From: JACCTI01 sp038237435
GTDB taxonomy: Bacteria; Verrucomicrobiota; Verrucomicrobiia; Chthoniobacterales; UBA10450
Length of the DNA stretch: 64,000 nucleotides
Assembly: GCA_038237435.1 (NCBI GenBank)
Contig: JBBRYT010000005.1
Location: forward strand, 62,001-126,000
Reading direction: 5' to 3'
Both the position numbers and the translations under genes were made by a program. Positions 9,656 to 18,086 of the stretch are shown piece after piece. How positions within the stretch are numbered: position 1 is the first letter of the stretch; each line of letters begins with the position of its first letter. The notes below the pieces were generated by a model that ran no database searches, was not told the origin of the DNA, and worked only from the letters and a program-made list of their open reading frames with translations.

Positions 9656-9885
9656 TGCGACGTATTCCGGCGGCAACTCGGTGCCGTTTCTGGAAAATTC
9701 CGTCCGATGTACGGCAAACGCATTTACGGGAGGTATCCCTCCCTCAACTTAACAATCCGGTGGACGTCGGGCGCGGCCGTCTCATCCCGACGACGAGCGC
9801 GGATGAATATTTCGCGGAGATGGCGCTTTGGCTCGAGGTGAGCAAAACAAATCTTCCCGCTCGTTCTGACGAATATCGGAAATTT
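9656..9885 (+). pseudogene. DUF1501 C-terminal remnant, frameshifted
   Basis: This stretch carries two pieces of the C-terminus of a DUF1501 protein in different frames. Frame 2 reads RPMYGKRIYGRYPSLNL up to about 9755. After a shift the next frame reads NNPVDVGRGRLIPTTSADEY then FAEMALWLEVS. The family pattern is roughly YG..P.L.L...DVG.GR.IPTTS.DEY.A.LA.WFGV. No start, signal sequence or upstream body of the gene is present, so it is a decayed fragment. It abuts the stop of the adenylate cyclase gene on the other strand. Recognition of the family is from memory. Confidence 0.5.
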
Positions 9886-11643
9886 CTACGACACATCGAG
9901 CAGCGCGCCGCCGCTCGGTTTTCTCTTGAGCTGAATCTTGCGGCCTAGCACGGCAAAGATTTCCGTCGGCTTCTGTTTTCCCTTCACCGCGACTTCGCCT
10001 AACGAGCGAATTTCAAAATTATCGCCCGCGGCGGCGAGGGTGGCGGCGCTCACAATGACCCGGGCATCGTATTCCGGATTCTTCGTTAGACCTTCCAGGC
10101 GAGACGCGAGATTAACGCCGTCGCCGATGACGGTGTAATTAAGGCGTGTCTGCGAACCCATGTTCCCGGCGACGACCACCGCGGTATTGATGCCAATGCC
10201 GATGCGCAAGGTCGACCGTCCTTCGCTTTGTCCCACTTGATTCAGTTCGTCGATCGCATCGCACATCTCGAGCGCGGCTGACATGGCAGACTCTCCTTGC
10301 AGCGGCAGATTGATCGGCGCGCCGAAAAGCGCCATGAGCGCATCGCCGACATATTTATCAACCACGCCGCCGTGCTGTTCGATGATCGCGCTCATCTTCG
10401 TGAAATAGAGATTGAGCAGATCGAGCACTTCGGTCGGCGAAAGACGCTCGGAGATGCCAGTGAAATTACGAATGTCGGAAAAAAGAATCGTAACGCTTCT
10501 TTCTTCGCCACCGAGAATCAATTCCTTGCCCATGAGCTCGGCGGCGATCGCCGGAGAAACGACTTTGCCGAGCAGTGAACGCACGCGGTCTCGCTCGGCG
10601 AGTCCGTGTGACATCTCGTTGAATGCGGCCGCCAGCGTTCCTATTTCATCGCGCTGTTTCGTCTGCACGCGATGTTCGTAGTCGCCTGCGGCAATCTTCC
10701 GCGCGCCCTCGGCCAGATCACGCACAGGTTGCGAGACGCTGCGCGAAACCCAAAAACTCAGCGTGATGGAGATAATCAAGCCGACGAGGGCGAGCAGGAG
10801 TAGCGTTTTTTCCAAACGAAGATAAGGCCGCAGTTGTTTGCCTAACGAACGCTGCAGGAGCACCACCGCATCGGTTCCGCTTTCCGTCGGCAGCTTAAGC
10901 AAGAAACTCACGTAGGCTTCATCAGCGAGATTCAGATCGATTTTTTTTCCGAGCGGCGGTTTCTGACTGTTGATGGCAGGCAGTAAGTTCTCGCGTCGCT
11001 CTTCGTCACTGAAAGTGGAAGCCAGAACGCGTTCGCCGTTCACGTCCGCGAGAAAAGAAATTTCCAAGTCAGTGTAGCTTTTTATTTCACGCGCGAATTC
11101 GTCGGTAATGCGAAACCCGACCGTGATCCATGCTTTCGGATCAGGCGCGCGCAACGCGGTCGCGACCATGGCGAACAGTTGGTCGTCGCGAAAAATGAAA
11201 CATTGCGATTGCAATGACTCGCTGTTCTCGGCCCGTTCAATCAGCGCAGGAAATGGATACGGCGCGCGCTTCAGGCCGGAGTCTTTCGTGTCGAGCAAAA
11301 GATTTTTATCGAGCGAGACGAGTTGCACCACGTCGGCGCCGATCCGTTGTTCGAGATTTCCGAGAGCAGAAAGCGTGGTGCGCCGATCATTTTCGTTAAC
11401 CGCTTTCTTGAACCCGAAATCGTCCGCCAAAATCCCGGCCGCTTCCGCCATCTGCCGGTCGCGCAGTTGAATCAACCGCTCGAAAATACGCGCACCGGTT
11501 TCGAGGTTGGCCCCGATTTGCGCGAGCGCGTTCTGCCGATTGGCGCTTTGCACGACAAAATAAGCGCCGCACTGCAGGAGCGTGAAAAGACTGACAAGAA
11601 AGAAAAGGAGCCGGCTGCGGAAACTGCGGAAGCGAAATCTCAG
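9886..11643 (-). CDS. Membrane adenylate/guanylate cyclase with HAMP domain
   Basis: Class III nucleotide cyclase of 585 aa when started at the CTG at 11641-11643. That start is preferred because the frame upstream of the first GTG (11551-11553) still encodes a basic N-terminus and a clear membrane helix (RLLFFLVSLFTLLQCGAYFVV). A strong GGAGGA lies 6 nt before the CTG, and the CTG overlaps the upstream TGA stop (CTGA). Order: helix 1, ~220-residue extracytoplasmic sensor region, helix 2 (~280-300), HAMP (~301-350), cyclase domain. Metal-binding aspartates are Asp390 (LFSDIRNF) and Asp434 (KYVGDALMALF); the KYVGD lysine is also present. Ends RKPSGGALLDVS. Last gene of an operon with a cupredoxin and a beta-barrel. 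Confidence 0.88.
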   Translation of the reverse strand: MRFRFRSFRSRLLFFLVSLFTLLQCGAYFVVQSANRQNALAQIGANLETGARIFERLIQLRDRQMAEAAGILADDFGFKKAVNENDRRTTLSALGNLEQRIGADVVQLVSLDKNLLLDTKDSGLKRAPYPFPALIERAENSESLQSQCFIFRDDQLFAMVATALRAPDPKAWITVGFRITDEFAREIKSYTDLEISFLADVNGERVLASTFSDEERRENLLPAINSQKPPLGKKIDLNLADEAYVSFLLKLPTESGTDAVVLLQRSLGKQLRPYLRLEKTLLLLALVGLIISITLSFWVSRSVSQPVRDLAEGARKIAAGDYEHRVQTKQRDEIGTLAAAFNEMSHGLAERDRVRSLLGKVVSPAIAAELMGKELILGGEERSVTILFSDIRNFTGISERLSPTEVLDLLNLYFTKMSAIIEQHGGVVDKYVGDALMALFGAPINLPLQGESAMSAALEMCDAIDELNQVGQSEGRSTLRIGIGINTAVVVAGNMGSQTRLNYTVIGDGVNLASRLEGLTKNPEYDARVIVSAATLAAAGDNFEIRSLGEVAVKGKQKPTEIFAVLGRKIQLKRKPSGGALLDVS

Positions 11644-12281
11644 CGGTAGTCCTCCGGATTAAGCGAGGGACCTTTCTTGCTTCGCCAGTCGGGCTTCAGA
11701 TCCAAATTTAGCGTCATCTCCTTGTCTGCACTCAGATCGATCGTTTGCGCGGAACTTTCCGGCGACCCTTTCATGCGCGGTTGCCAAACCTGCACTCGAT
11801 AGGAACCCGACGGCAAATTTTTCAAGCGCGCATGGCCATCGTCTTGTGTGACCTGGAAATGTGGTGTGGCCAGGACGACGACGTAAGCAAGCATCCAATC
11901 ATGGATGTTACATCCGAGCGTGACGATTCCTTCCTTATCGAAAAGGACCGGTTTGGCCGGCACTCCGGCATAAAGCGGCAGCTCAAATTTTTTCGCGGGC
12001 GAGAAAGAATAAACATGATGGCGAATGTTGTCGTGATTCGGAAATGTAACCGCCGTGCCGACCTGCACTGCGCTAACATACGGAACGAATTGCTGATTCA
12101 CTTGATCGATCACAGTGGTGCGCTTCACGATCGACTTTCCGCCACTGGCCGGTGTGGCGTAGACAACTGCGTCAGAGACGGCCGCGCCTTTCGTGTCCGT
12201 TACTGCGACGTTTAACGTCCCGCCGCGGACTGCGGCAAGGGTGCCCAGCGTAACGATGCAGACTGCAATTTTTGTCTTCAT
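11640..12281 (-). CDS. Exported cupredoxin-like protein (methylamine-utilization type)
   Basis: 213 aa with a signal peptide (MKTKIAVCIVTLGTLAAVRGG). The fold matches plastocyanin-like proteins often annotated as methylamine utilization protein. Likely type-1 copper ligands are visible: His88 or His89 (NIRHHVYSF), then Cys124, His127 and Met130 in the CNIHDWM loop (C-x2-H-x2-M). A C-terminal carboxypeptidase-regulatory-like segment follows (ARLKNLPSGSYRVQVWQP). A periplasmic electron-transfer or copper-sensing role is inferred. It sits one base after the beta-barrel gene and overlaps the CTG start of the cyclase, so all three are probably translated together. Confidence 0.78.
   Translation of the reverse strand: MKTKIAVCIVTLGTLAAVRGGTLNVAVTDTKGAAVSDAVVYATPASGGKSIVKRTTVIDQVNQQFVPYVSAVQVGTAVTFPNHDNIRHHVYSFSPAKKFELPLYAGVPAKPVLFDKEGIVTLGCNIHDWMLAYVVVLATPHFQVTQDDGHARLKNLPSGSYRVQVWQPRMKGSPESSAQTIDLSADKEMTLNLDLKPDWRSKKGPSLNPEDYR
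11650..11655 (-). promoter_or_regulatory. Ribosome binding site deciding a CTG start
   Basis: GGAGGA on the minus strand, 6 nt before the CTG proposed as start of the cyclase and inside the 3' end of the cupredoxin gene. No ATG, GTG or TTG is available upstream of the membrane helix in this frame. Confidence 0.6.
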
Positions 12282-12282
12282 T

Positions 12283-13188
12283 TCAAAACGAGACCGCGAG
12301 CGCTAACTCCGCGACGTGATTGATATAATGAAGCGGATCATGCGTGGTAGATCGATACTCGTAACTCGCCTGCAGAGCGACGGAGTTAGTCAGTGCCTGA
12401 TTGATCGCGATTGAACCAGCGTGGGTCGAAGCTTCGAAGCGGTAGGCAACGTAAGGCTCGCCGAAAGTGCGAATTGGCTCGTCGAGATCTGCTGCGATTT
12501 TGATAATGTCGGGACGCGGCGGAATTGCGGCGGAAGTGACATCGCCATGTCGATAGGTGTAACCGATGACCAACCGCGTGGACGAGGCTAGGTCGATTTT
12601 TCCGTGAATCGAGACCGTGTGTCCCTCGTGTTGAAAAACGACATCGCGCGCATCGAAATGTTGATACTCATATCCCGCTTCCAGGCGAACGCACTCGGTC
12701 AGACTGACGCCTCCGCGCAGGCCGGGCCGCACATCCCAACCGCTGCGTCGCGCCTCGTTGAAATCGGCGTAATCGAATTTGCTTTCGAGACGAATCCACG
12801 GCGCATCTTTTCCCAGGCCGAAGCGATAGCGCATATTGGCCGAGAGGCCGGGACGAGTATTCGTTAGGCCGCCGTAGGTCCGCCACACTTCGCTTTCCAT
12901 TTCCGCGAAAATGCTCAGCCGGAGATCGTCGTTGAGTTGAAATCCTTGTCCGGCAGAGAGCACACTTCGCCACGATTCATCCTGCTCAACATCCGCGGAG
13001 CGATCCGAATTGGAGACATTGCTATTGTAAAGAACTCCGCTGCGAATATCGAAGATCCAGTCTTGCCTGGCCGATGATGCGTGAAGGTCTGTGAAGAAAA
13101 GTAGCCAGAGAAATCTCCGAAGAGCCCGACGAACAGCAGGGAGAAGCACTTTCCTCTTCACAACGTATCCCGAATGGGAGCGGCCCAT
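12283..13188 (-). CDS. Outer-membrane beta-barrel protein
   Basis: 301 aa, N-terminal export signal (basic stretch then RRFLWLLFFTDLHASSA) and alternating amphipathic strands throughout (LRLSIFAEMESEVW, RLVIGYTYRHG, VALQASYEYRS), ending ALAVSF with the terminal Phe that outer-membrane barrels use for BAM-dependent insertion. No named family recognised. First gene of the operon barrel-cupredoxin-cyclase with a 1-bp spacer to the next. Start is the ATG at 13186-13188; an in-frame GTG nine codons later (VKRKVLLP) is possible. A near copy of the genome word (TTCGTTAGGC) lies at 12860. Confidence 0.75.
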   Translation of the reverse strand: MGRSHSGYVVKRKVLLPAVRRALRRFLWLLFFTDLHASSARQDWIFDIRSGVLYNSNVSNSDRSADVEQDESWRSVLSAGQGFQLNDDLRLSIFAEMESEVWRTYGGLTNTRPGLSANMRYRFGLGKDAPWIRLESKFDYADFNEARRSGWDVRPGLRGGVSLTECVRLEAGYEYQHFDARDVVFQHEGHTVSIHGKIDLASSTRLVIGYTYRHGDVTSAAIPPRPDIIKIAADLDEPIRTFGEPYVAYRFEASTHAGSIAINQALTNSVALQASYEYRSTTHDPLHYINHVAELALAVSF

Positions 13189-13245
13189 ATAGTCGGAATG
13201 GGAGCGGTAGAGTCAACCGCCGATTGCGGTCGCTGGTGTCGGGGA

Positions 13246-14061
13246 TTACGGCGTCGCCGCCGGCGCAGCGCGATGGTATTCTTCGAGCGCTTTCGGCATG
13301 AGCGCTTCTAACTGTTGAATGCGCGTTCCATGCGAGGGATGCGTCGAGAGAAATTCCGGAGGCGAATTCTGGCTGGAGTGCTCCATGCGCTGCCAGAAAC
13401 GGATGCTCTCTTGCGGATCGTAACCACCCCGCGCCATATACATCAGCCCGATCTCGTCCGCTTCCGACTCATGTTTGCGATTGAACGGCATGAGCACGCC
13501 GTACTTCGCGCCAGCACCGAGCGCTCCCATGACGGCGCGCTGCTTGTCGGAATCCATGTCGCCTAACGAGACCGCTACACCGGTCATGGCCGTTTGCGTG
13601 AGATTGGTTTGCAGGACGCGTTGCGCACCATGGCGCGACGTCGCGTGCGCCATCTCGTGTCCCATCACGGTCGCGAGCGCGGCGTCATTTTGCGCGACGG
13701 GAAGAATGCCGGTGTAGACAACGATCTTGCCGCCCGGCAGACAAAAAGCGTTCACCTGATTATCGTTCACCAGCGAAACTTCCCATTGGAAATTCTGACC
13801 GCCCTGCCCTGTGGCCCGGGCCAAACGTCCGGCCACCGTCTTAACCATTTCAAACTGCGGTCCGGAAGTAATCGTGCGCGATTCCGACAAAACCTGCTGA
13901 TAGCTTTGCAAACCGAGCGCCGCTTCCTGCTGGGTGGACATGCCGACATGCGCGGCGCGGCCTGTCTCCGGATTCACGAATTTCTCGGAGCCGAAATATT
14001 GATAAGCGATGACCAGCAACGCGATTACGATCGGAACCCACTTTATATGTGAACGATTCAT
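13246..14061 (-). CDS. M48 family membrane-anchored metalloprotease
   Basis: 271 aa zinc protease. An N-terminal helix (WVPIVIALLVIAYQYFG) anchors it facing the periplasm. The HEMAH zinc motif is at 135-139 (HExxH) and the third ligand lies in ESEADEIGLMYMARGGYD. The family (LoiP/YcaL/BepA-like) works in outer-membrane protein quality control. It follows the PgaD-like gene by 6 bp and is probably the last gene of that operon. The exact word at 13562-13570 reads Ser-Leu-Gly on this strand. Confidence 0.9.
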   Translation of the reverse strand: MNRSHIKWVPIVIALLVIAYQYFGSEKFVNPETGRAAHVGMSTQQEAALGLQSYQQVLSESRTITSGPQFEMVKTVAGRLARATGQGGQNFQWEVSLVNDNQVNAFCLPGGKIVVYTGILPVAQNDAALATVMGHEMAHATSRHGAQRVLQTNLTQTAMTGVAVSLGDMDSDKQRAVMGALGAGAKYGVLMPFNRKHESEADEIGLMYMARGGYDPQESIRFWQRMEHSSQNSPPEFLSTHPSHGTRIQQLEALMPKALEEYHRAAPAATP

Positions 14062-14067
14062 CTGGAA

Positions 14068-14289
14068 TTACTCGTTAGGCGAAACGGGCGCCTGCCGTCC
14101 CGCACGTTGCGACGACCAGCACCCTAACGACCAGCATACACCCGCGATCAGGACGTTGAAAAGCACCAGCAGCGTTGCCTGGATCGGATCGTCTTCGCGC
14201 AGGAGTAATTCCTTGAGCGCGTTCGAGACTGCATAAAGCGCGACGATCAGCAGCAACAAACGAACGATGAGGAAAATCGAATGCTTCAT
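14068..14289 (-). CDS. Small two-helix membrane protein, PgaD-like by position
   Basis: 73 aa with two predicted helices (IFLIVRLLLLIVALYAVSNAL and a second around TLLVLFNVLIAGVCWSLG). It begins ATGA-overlapped with the end of the PgaC-like synthase. In poly-N-acetylglucosamine operons the small membrane protein PgaD sits in exactly this place and activates PgaC; sequence similarity is too weak to prove it. A longer reading of the same frame extending to 14805 lies inside the synthase gene and is spurious. The last codons Pro-Asn-Glu-stop are the genome word (14071-14079). Confidence 0.65.
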   Translation of the reverse strand: MKHSIFLIVRLLLLIVALYAVSNALKELLLREDDPIQATLLVLFNVLIAGVCWSLGCWSSQRAGRQAPVSPNE

Positions 14290-15641
14290 TGGAGTTCGGC
14301 ATGCGCGCCGGTGAGTATTTCGGAACTGCGCACGGTGCGCTTCCATTGGCCGCGATCGCGTCGAAGGAAACCTTCCGGAAATCCGACGACGAAAGTACTG
14401 AGCGAAATCATCCAGAAGTAAATGGTATAGAAAGGCGAAAGGAGAAACAGCTTCGGATAGACCCGCCAACGGGCGCGATCGAGCGAAGTGGCGATGACGA
14501 GCTGCAGAAGGAAAAATCCGAAACAGATGCCGAAGTAAACCAGCGTGCGACTCAAGAGCGCCGAGTGCGTGAGCGGTTCGCCATGCAGAAAATGTTTGGC
14601 GATGATTCCAACCCGAACAAAACCGACTGTGATAGAAGCCCAGAGCCAACTCGCACCGAGCAGCGTCATCAAAGCGACCGGCAAATGCGTCGCCCCTTTG
14701 CCCAACGCATCCGGAAAATGATCGCGCATGGCGTGACCGAGCCCGCGACTCCAGCGTCGGCGTTGTCGCCAAAGCGCGCGCCACGTCGGCACCATCTCTA
14801 CGCATGCGATCCAGTTGCGATCGTAAACCATGCGCCAGCCCGCGGCCTGCATGCGCCAGGAAAGATCGATGTCTTCCGCCGCGGTTTCTTCATTCCAACA
14901 GCCAATGTTCAGCAACGCTTGTCGGCGAAATGCCACCCACGCACCGGAAACGGTCATCAAACCGCCCCAACGATTCTCGGCATTTTTCACCAGACCGATG
15001 ACCGCGAGATAATCGAGCGTTTGCATCAGCTCGACTAAGGAATGCGGTTCGCTCGGCCAGATTTTTCCCGTGACCCCGCCGACGCCAGGAGCGCTGGCGA
15101 ATCGCGCCAGCATGCGATGCCACGATTTGGTGTGCACGACGCTGTCGGCATCGAGACAAACCACGATCTCCGATTGCACTTCGCGGAGCGCGGCGTTAAG
15201 CGCGGCGGCTTTGCCTCCGTTGCGCGGCAAACGCAGGATTCGCGTGCGCGGCGGCAAAATCGCCAGGATCCGCGCACACTCCTCTTCATCCGGACTTCCG
15301 TCATCGATCAAAATAATCTCGTCCGGCGCTGGTTGAACATCCGCCAGGCTCTGCGCCGTTTTCAGTGCGCCATCCGGTTCGGAATAAAACGGAACGACCA
15401 CCGTGTAACTCGGCAGCGTCCGCGGAAGTTTTTTCCGGCGAAGGGATCCCACTAAACAGATGACCCCGTAAATCGACCAGATGACGCAGACGACGAGCGG
15501 GAAAAGATCGATGTATTCAGCGACCGATTCGAAGCTGCCGCGCGGCCAATCGCCCAAGTCGCGAAATTCACTTAGCCAATGCTCCGCGAGCATTTGCACG
15601 AACCCGCCAAAATCAAATAAAGCAAAAAATGTGTGCATCAA
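14286..15641 (-). CDS. pgaC: Processive GT2 glycosyltransferase, PgaC-like
   Basis: 451 aa inner-membrane polysaccharide synthase. Motifs of processive GT2 enzymes are present: IDDGSPDE (112-119), DAD (165-167 region, CLDADSVV), acceptor-site ED (AAEDIDLSW, about 256) and QRRRWSRG (293-300). Helices flank the domain: one near 47-66 and several between ~318 and 430. This is the layout of poly-beta-1,6-GlcNAc synthase. It overlaps the deacetylase-like gene upstream and the small membrane gene downstream by 4 bp each. Other beta-glycan synthases (hyaluronan, cellulose-like) share the motifs, but the neighbours favour PGA. Confidence 0.78.
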   Translation of the reverse strand: MMHTFFALFDFGGFVQMLAEHWLSEFRDLGDWPRGSFESVAEYIDLFPLVVCVIWSIYGVICLVGSLRRKKLPRTLPSYTVVVPFYSEPDGALKTAQSLADVQPAPDEIILIDDGSPDEEECARILAILPPRTRILRLPRNGGKAAALNAALREVQSEIVVCLDADSVVHTKSWHRMLARFASAPGVGGVTGKIWPSEPHSLVELMQTLDYLAVIGLVKNAENRWGGLMTVSGAWVAFRRQALLNIGCWNEETAAEDIDLSWRMQAAGWRMVYDRNWIACVEMVPTWRALWRQRRRWSRGLGHAMRDHFPDALGKGATHLPVALMTLLGASWLWASITVGFVRVGIIAKHFLHGEPLTHSALLSRTLVYFGICFGFFLLQLVIATSLDRARWRVYPKLFLLSPFYTIYFWMISLSTFVVGFPEGFLRRDRGQWKRTVRSSEILTGAHAELQ

Positions 15642-18046
15642 TGCGGTCGTGGGCCGGGTAGGAGGAGGCTGAGAATCTGCTCAATGCTTGAAGTTATGTT
15701 GGCGTCGAATGGACTGGCGCTACGCAATTTCGCCATGCGCTCTGTTCCAGCGGAAACATTGCCGTTGAGAATGTCGAGCGCAGCGCGGGAAATTTCCGCT
15801 TGGGGATGCGCCGCCGCTTCGGGCGTGAGTTGCGCTAATGTGGCGGCGAGCAACGTGCGGCTCTGCGTTTTCACTCCGACGCGCAGGAATGCGAGCCACC
15901 ACGACTGCTGTTCGTTGCGATCGCTCGGAAAATTCAGGGGCAAGGTTTCGTCTTTTCGCAGCACGGGAATGCGAGGCAGATTGCCGTCTGCAGAAGTATC
16001 ACGCGATACAAAAATCGGCGGCGTATCAAAGCCAAGGAAATGGGTGAAGCCACATTGCAGCGCGATATTTTTCGCCGTGAAATTCCAATCGCCGTAGGGC
16101 CAGCAAAAAAAGCTCGGGATCGGAAAACCGTGTTCGGCCAACTTCCGCCGACTCGCGTCCATATCGATGCGAATCCGGCGCTCATATTCGCCTTCGGTTT
16201 CGAGCCGGTTTTTTTCCGTGAGATATTGGCGGATCGTTTCCGCAGGCAGGCCTTCATCGGAGACGGGCAACTCCGTCGCTTGATAATGGAGAGCGTCGGA
16301 ATGCGAAATCACTTCGACCAGGCCGGAATCGTAGAGCTGCTTGGCTTCCTTCCACGTCATGGTCGGATCGGAGCCACCGGTTTCCGCGGTGGAATGATTG
16401 CTCTCATCCGTTTCGCTCATCCAACTGGTCACAAGCGCGATCGCGTATGGCAGTTTCCGTTTCACGGCGCGTGGGTGAAATAATTTCAGCACGCTTTGCG
16501 ATCCATCATCGATCGTAATCACGAGCGGCCGCGGCGGCAAAATGGCCGCGTCGCCTGTGAGGGTAAAACTCTGCAACCGCGAAAGCGGCGTCACATTGAA
16601 ACCTGCGCTGGTGAAGGCTTGCAACATCGCGTCCAAATATTTCGTGGTACATTTATAGAGGAAGGGCTGCGTTCCCGGTTCGAGATCGGCGAAGGTGTGA
16701 AAAGCGATGATCGGACAAACGGGGTCGGAATTTTTGTCCTTGAGTGCGCCGCGCCGATAAAGTTCGCCGAGGCAAACCACACTCCAAACGGATGAATCGC
16801 CGGGAAATTCTTTCGGCTGGATTTTACCGTTGTAGCCCGCGGCGGTGACGCTGGCTGTCGGCGAAGGTGATGCGACAGTTTCTGCGTAACCAAAAAGCTG
16901 CCGAGCTTCGCGATTGTCGTTCAACAAGGCTGTCAGCTTGTCGAACGTCTTCTGTTCCCAACTTCCGTATGTGAAAAAAGAAACACCGCGCAACGCATCC
17001 GCCGGCAAACTTTTCAAGGCGGTGGCAATTTCCGGCGCTGGACTATCGATTCCGAGCGTGGGCCAAAAAGCAGCTCCATTCGTCAGGTAACGGGCGTATG
17101 GGCCGACAATATTTTCGCCCACCCATTGCGGCGATTTTTTCCAATCGGTCCAGTAGCCCATCGGCTGGAGAAATTCCAAACCGGACCGCGCCAGCATCGG
17201 ATAATTCTGACTCTGCTCCGTGAACTCCGGCGCGAGCAGAAACGCGCCGAAATGCACGGTCGGTCGTTGCGCGTGGAAGGTGCCGACAACTTTCGCGATC
17301 CAATCGGAAATAATCTTCGCGCGGAATTCATACCAGCGCGCTTTGTAGTAGTCGTTCTCCAACGTGAGGTGGCCCCATTTGAAATTCATCAGCCGCTCGA
17401 AACCCATCCCGCTGTATTTGTCGCAAGCGTCCCACCACGCCCCGTAACGCACCCAGTCTAACGAGACGCCATCGAACGCGTACGTCTCGAGCAACTTCGC
17501 CAATAATTCTTCCTGACGCGCCTGCACACGCGGATCGCCGGCATCGACAAATTTCTCGCCGCGCGGACCGGGATAGGCGGCGTCGGGAAACATCGCCGCC
17601 ATCTGCGCATCGTGGAAACAAGGCCACCACGCGAAGATTGTGATGTTCATCTCTTTCGCCCGCGCGAGCATTTCCTTCAGCCAATCGGCATTCTCCCAAC
17701 CCGCGGCCGTCGTCTCGTTAGGCAACGGCACCAGCAGTTCGCCGCTCTGCAATGTCTGACCCGTGCGCGGCGATTTGAAATTGTCTTCGTCCTGCTTCAC
17801 CAGCAGATCGATCCGCGTAATGCCGCGCGCGTGACATTGATTCAGAATCCAAATCCATCCGCCGCCCGTGACGTTCTCGGTCGTCCGTACCACGATTCCT
17901 TGAGCGGCGCCGACATCCGGAATTTTTGCAGGCATGACCGGCGCGCTCGCTGGATCAGGCGTCGGATTGGTTTGTGCCTCGGCGGACGAAAGAACGCCTA
18001 ACGAGACCAAAACCGTGACCAAAATTGAAGTTAGCGAGATGCGCAT
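15638..18046 (-). CDS. PgaB-like protein: glycosidase-like domain plus polysaccharide deacetylase
   Basis: 802 aa, signal peptide (MRISLTSILVTVLVSLGVLSSAEAQ). Residues ~48-380 form a GHL10-type (alpha/beta)8 domain (GITRIDLLVKQDED, DGVSLDWVRYG at ~192-202, HFGAFLLAPEF). Residues ~445-720 are a carbohydrate esterase 4 deacetylase: Asp513-Asp514 (TIDDGSQ), His582 and His587 (SHSDALHY), and the CWPYGDWN motif. E. coli PgaB has the same two modules in the opposite order, so this is a permuted arrangement. Likely role is partial de-N-acetylation and trimming of the exported polymer. No outer-membrane porin (PgaA) is adjacent. Two exact copies of the genome word are at 17714 and 17997. Confidence 0.78.
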   Translation of the reverse strand: MRISLTSILVTVLVSLGVLSSAEAQTNPTPDPASAPVMPAKIPDVGAAQGIVVRTTENVTGGGWIWILNQCHARGITRIDLLVKQDEDNFKSPRTGQTLQSGELLVPLPNETTAAGWENADWLKEMLARAKEMNITIFAWWPCFHDAQMAAMFPDAAYPGPRGEKFVDAGDPRVQARQEELLAKLLETYAFDGVSLDWVRYGAWWDACDKYSGMGFERLMNFKWGHLTLENDYYKARWYEFRAKIISDWIAKVVGTFHAQRPTVHFGAFLLAPEFTEQSQNYPMLARSGLEFLQPMGYWTDWKKSPQWVGENIVGPYARYLTNGAAFWPTLGIDSPAPEIATALKSLPADALRGVSFFTYGSWEQKTFDKLTALLNDNREARQLFGYAETVASPSPTASVTAAGYNGKIQPKEFPGDSSVWSVVCLGELYRRGALKDKNSDPVCPIIAFHTFADLEPGTQPFLYKCTTKYLDAMLQAFTSAGFNVTPLSRLQSFTLTGDAAILPPRPLVITIDDGSQSVLKLFHPRAVKRKLPYAIALVTSWMSETDESNHSTAETGGSDPTMTWKEAKQLYDSGLVEVISHSDALHYQATELPVSDEGLPAETIRQYLTEKNRLETEGEYERRIRIDMDASRRKLAEHGFPIPSFFCWPYGDWNFTAKNIALQCGFTHFLGFDTPPIFVSRDTSADGNLPRIPVLRKDETLPLNFPSDRNEQQSWWLAFLRVGVKTQSRTLLAATLAQLTPEAAAHPQAEISRAALDILNGNVSAGTERMAKLRSASPFDANITSSIEQILSLLLPGPRPH

Positions 18047-18086
18047 TTCCGGCGGTATTGTAGAGACGTAAAGCGCCGGCTCAAAT

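Noticed and set aside
9608..9749. Minus-strand reading ending LPPEYVALVDWLKAHGAAVDGL
   Set aside because: It looks protein-like but is only 46 codons without a start and overlaps the DUF1501 remnant; no family recognised.
9655..9948. 97-codon plus-strand frame as an intact gene
   Set aside because: Only its second half matches DUF1501, preceded by out-of-frame sequence and running into the cyclase gene; better explained as a decayed fragment.
14068..14805. 245-codon minus-strand frame
   Set aside because: All but the last 73 codons lie inside the glycosyltransferase gene in another frame with Arg/Ala-rich, non-family sequence; only the tail from 14289 is a plausible protein.
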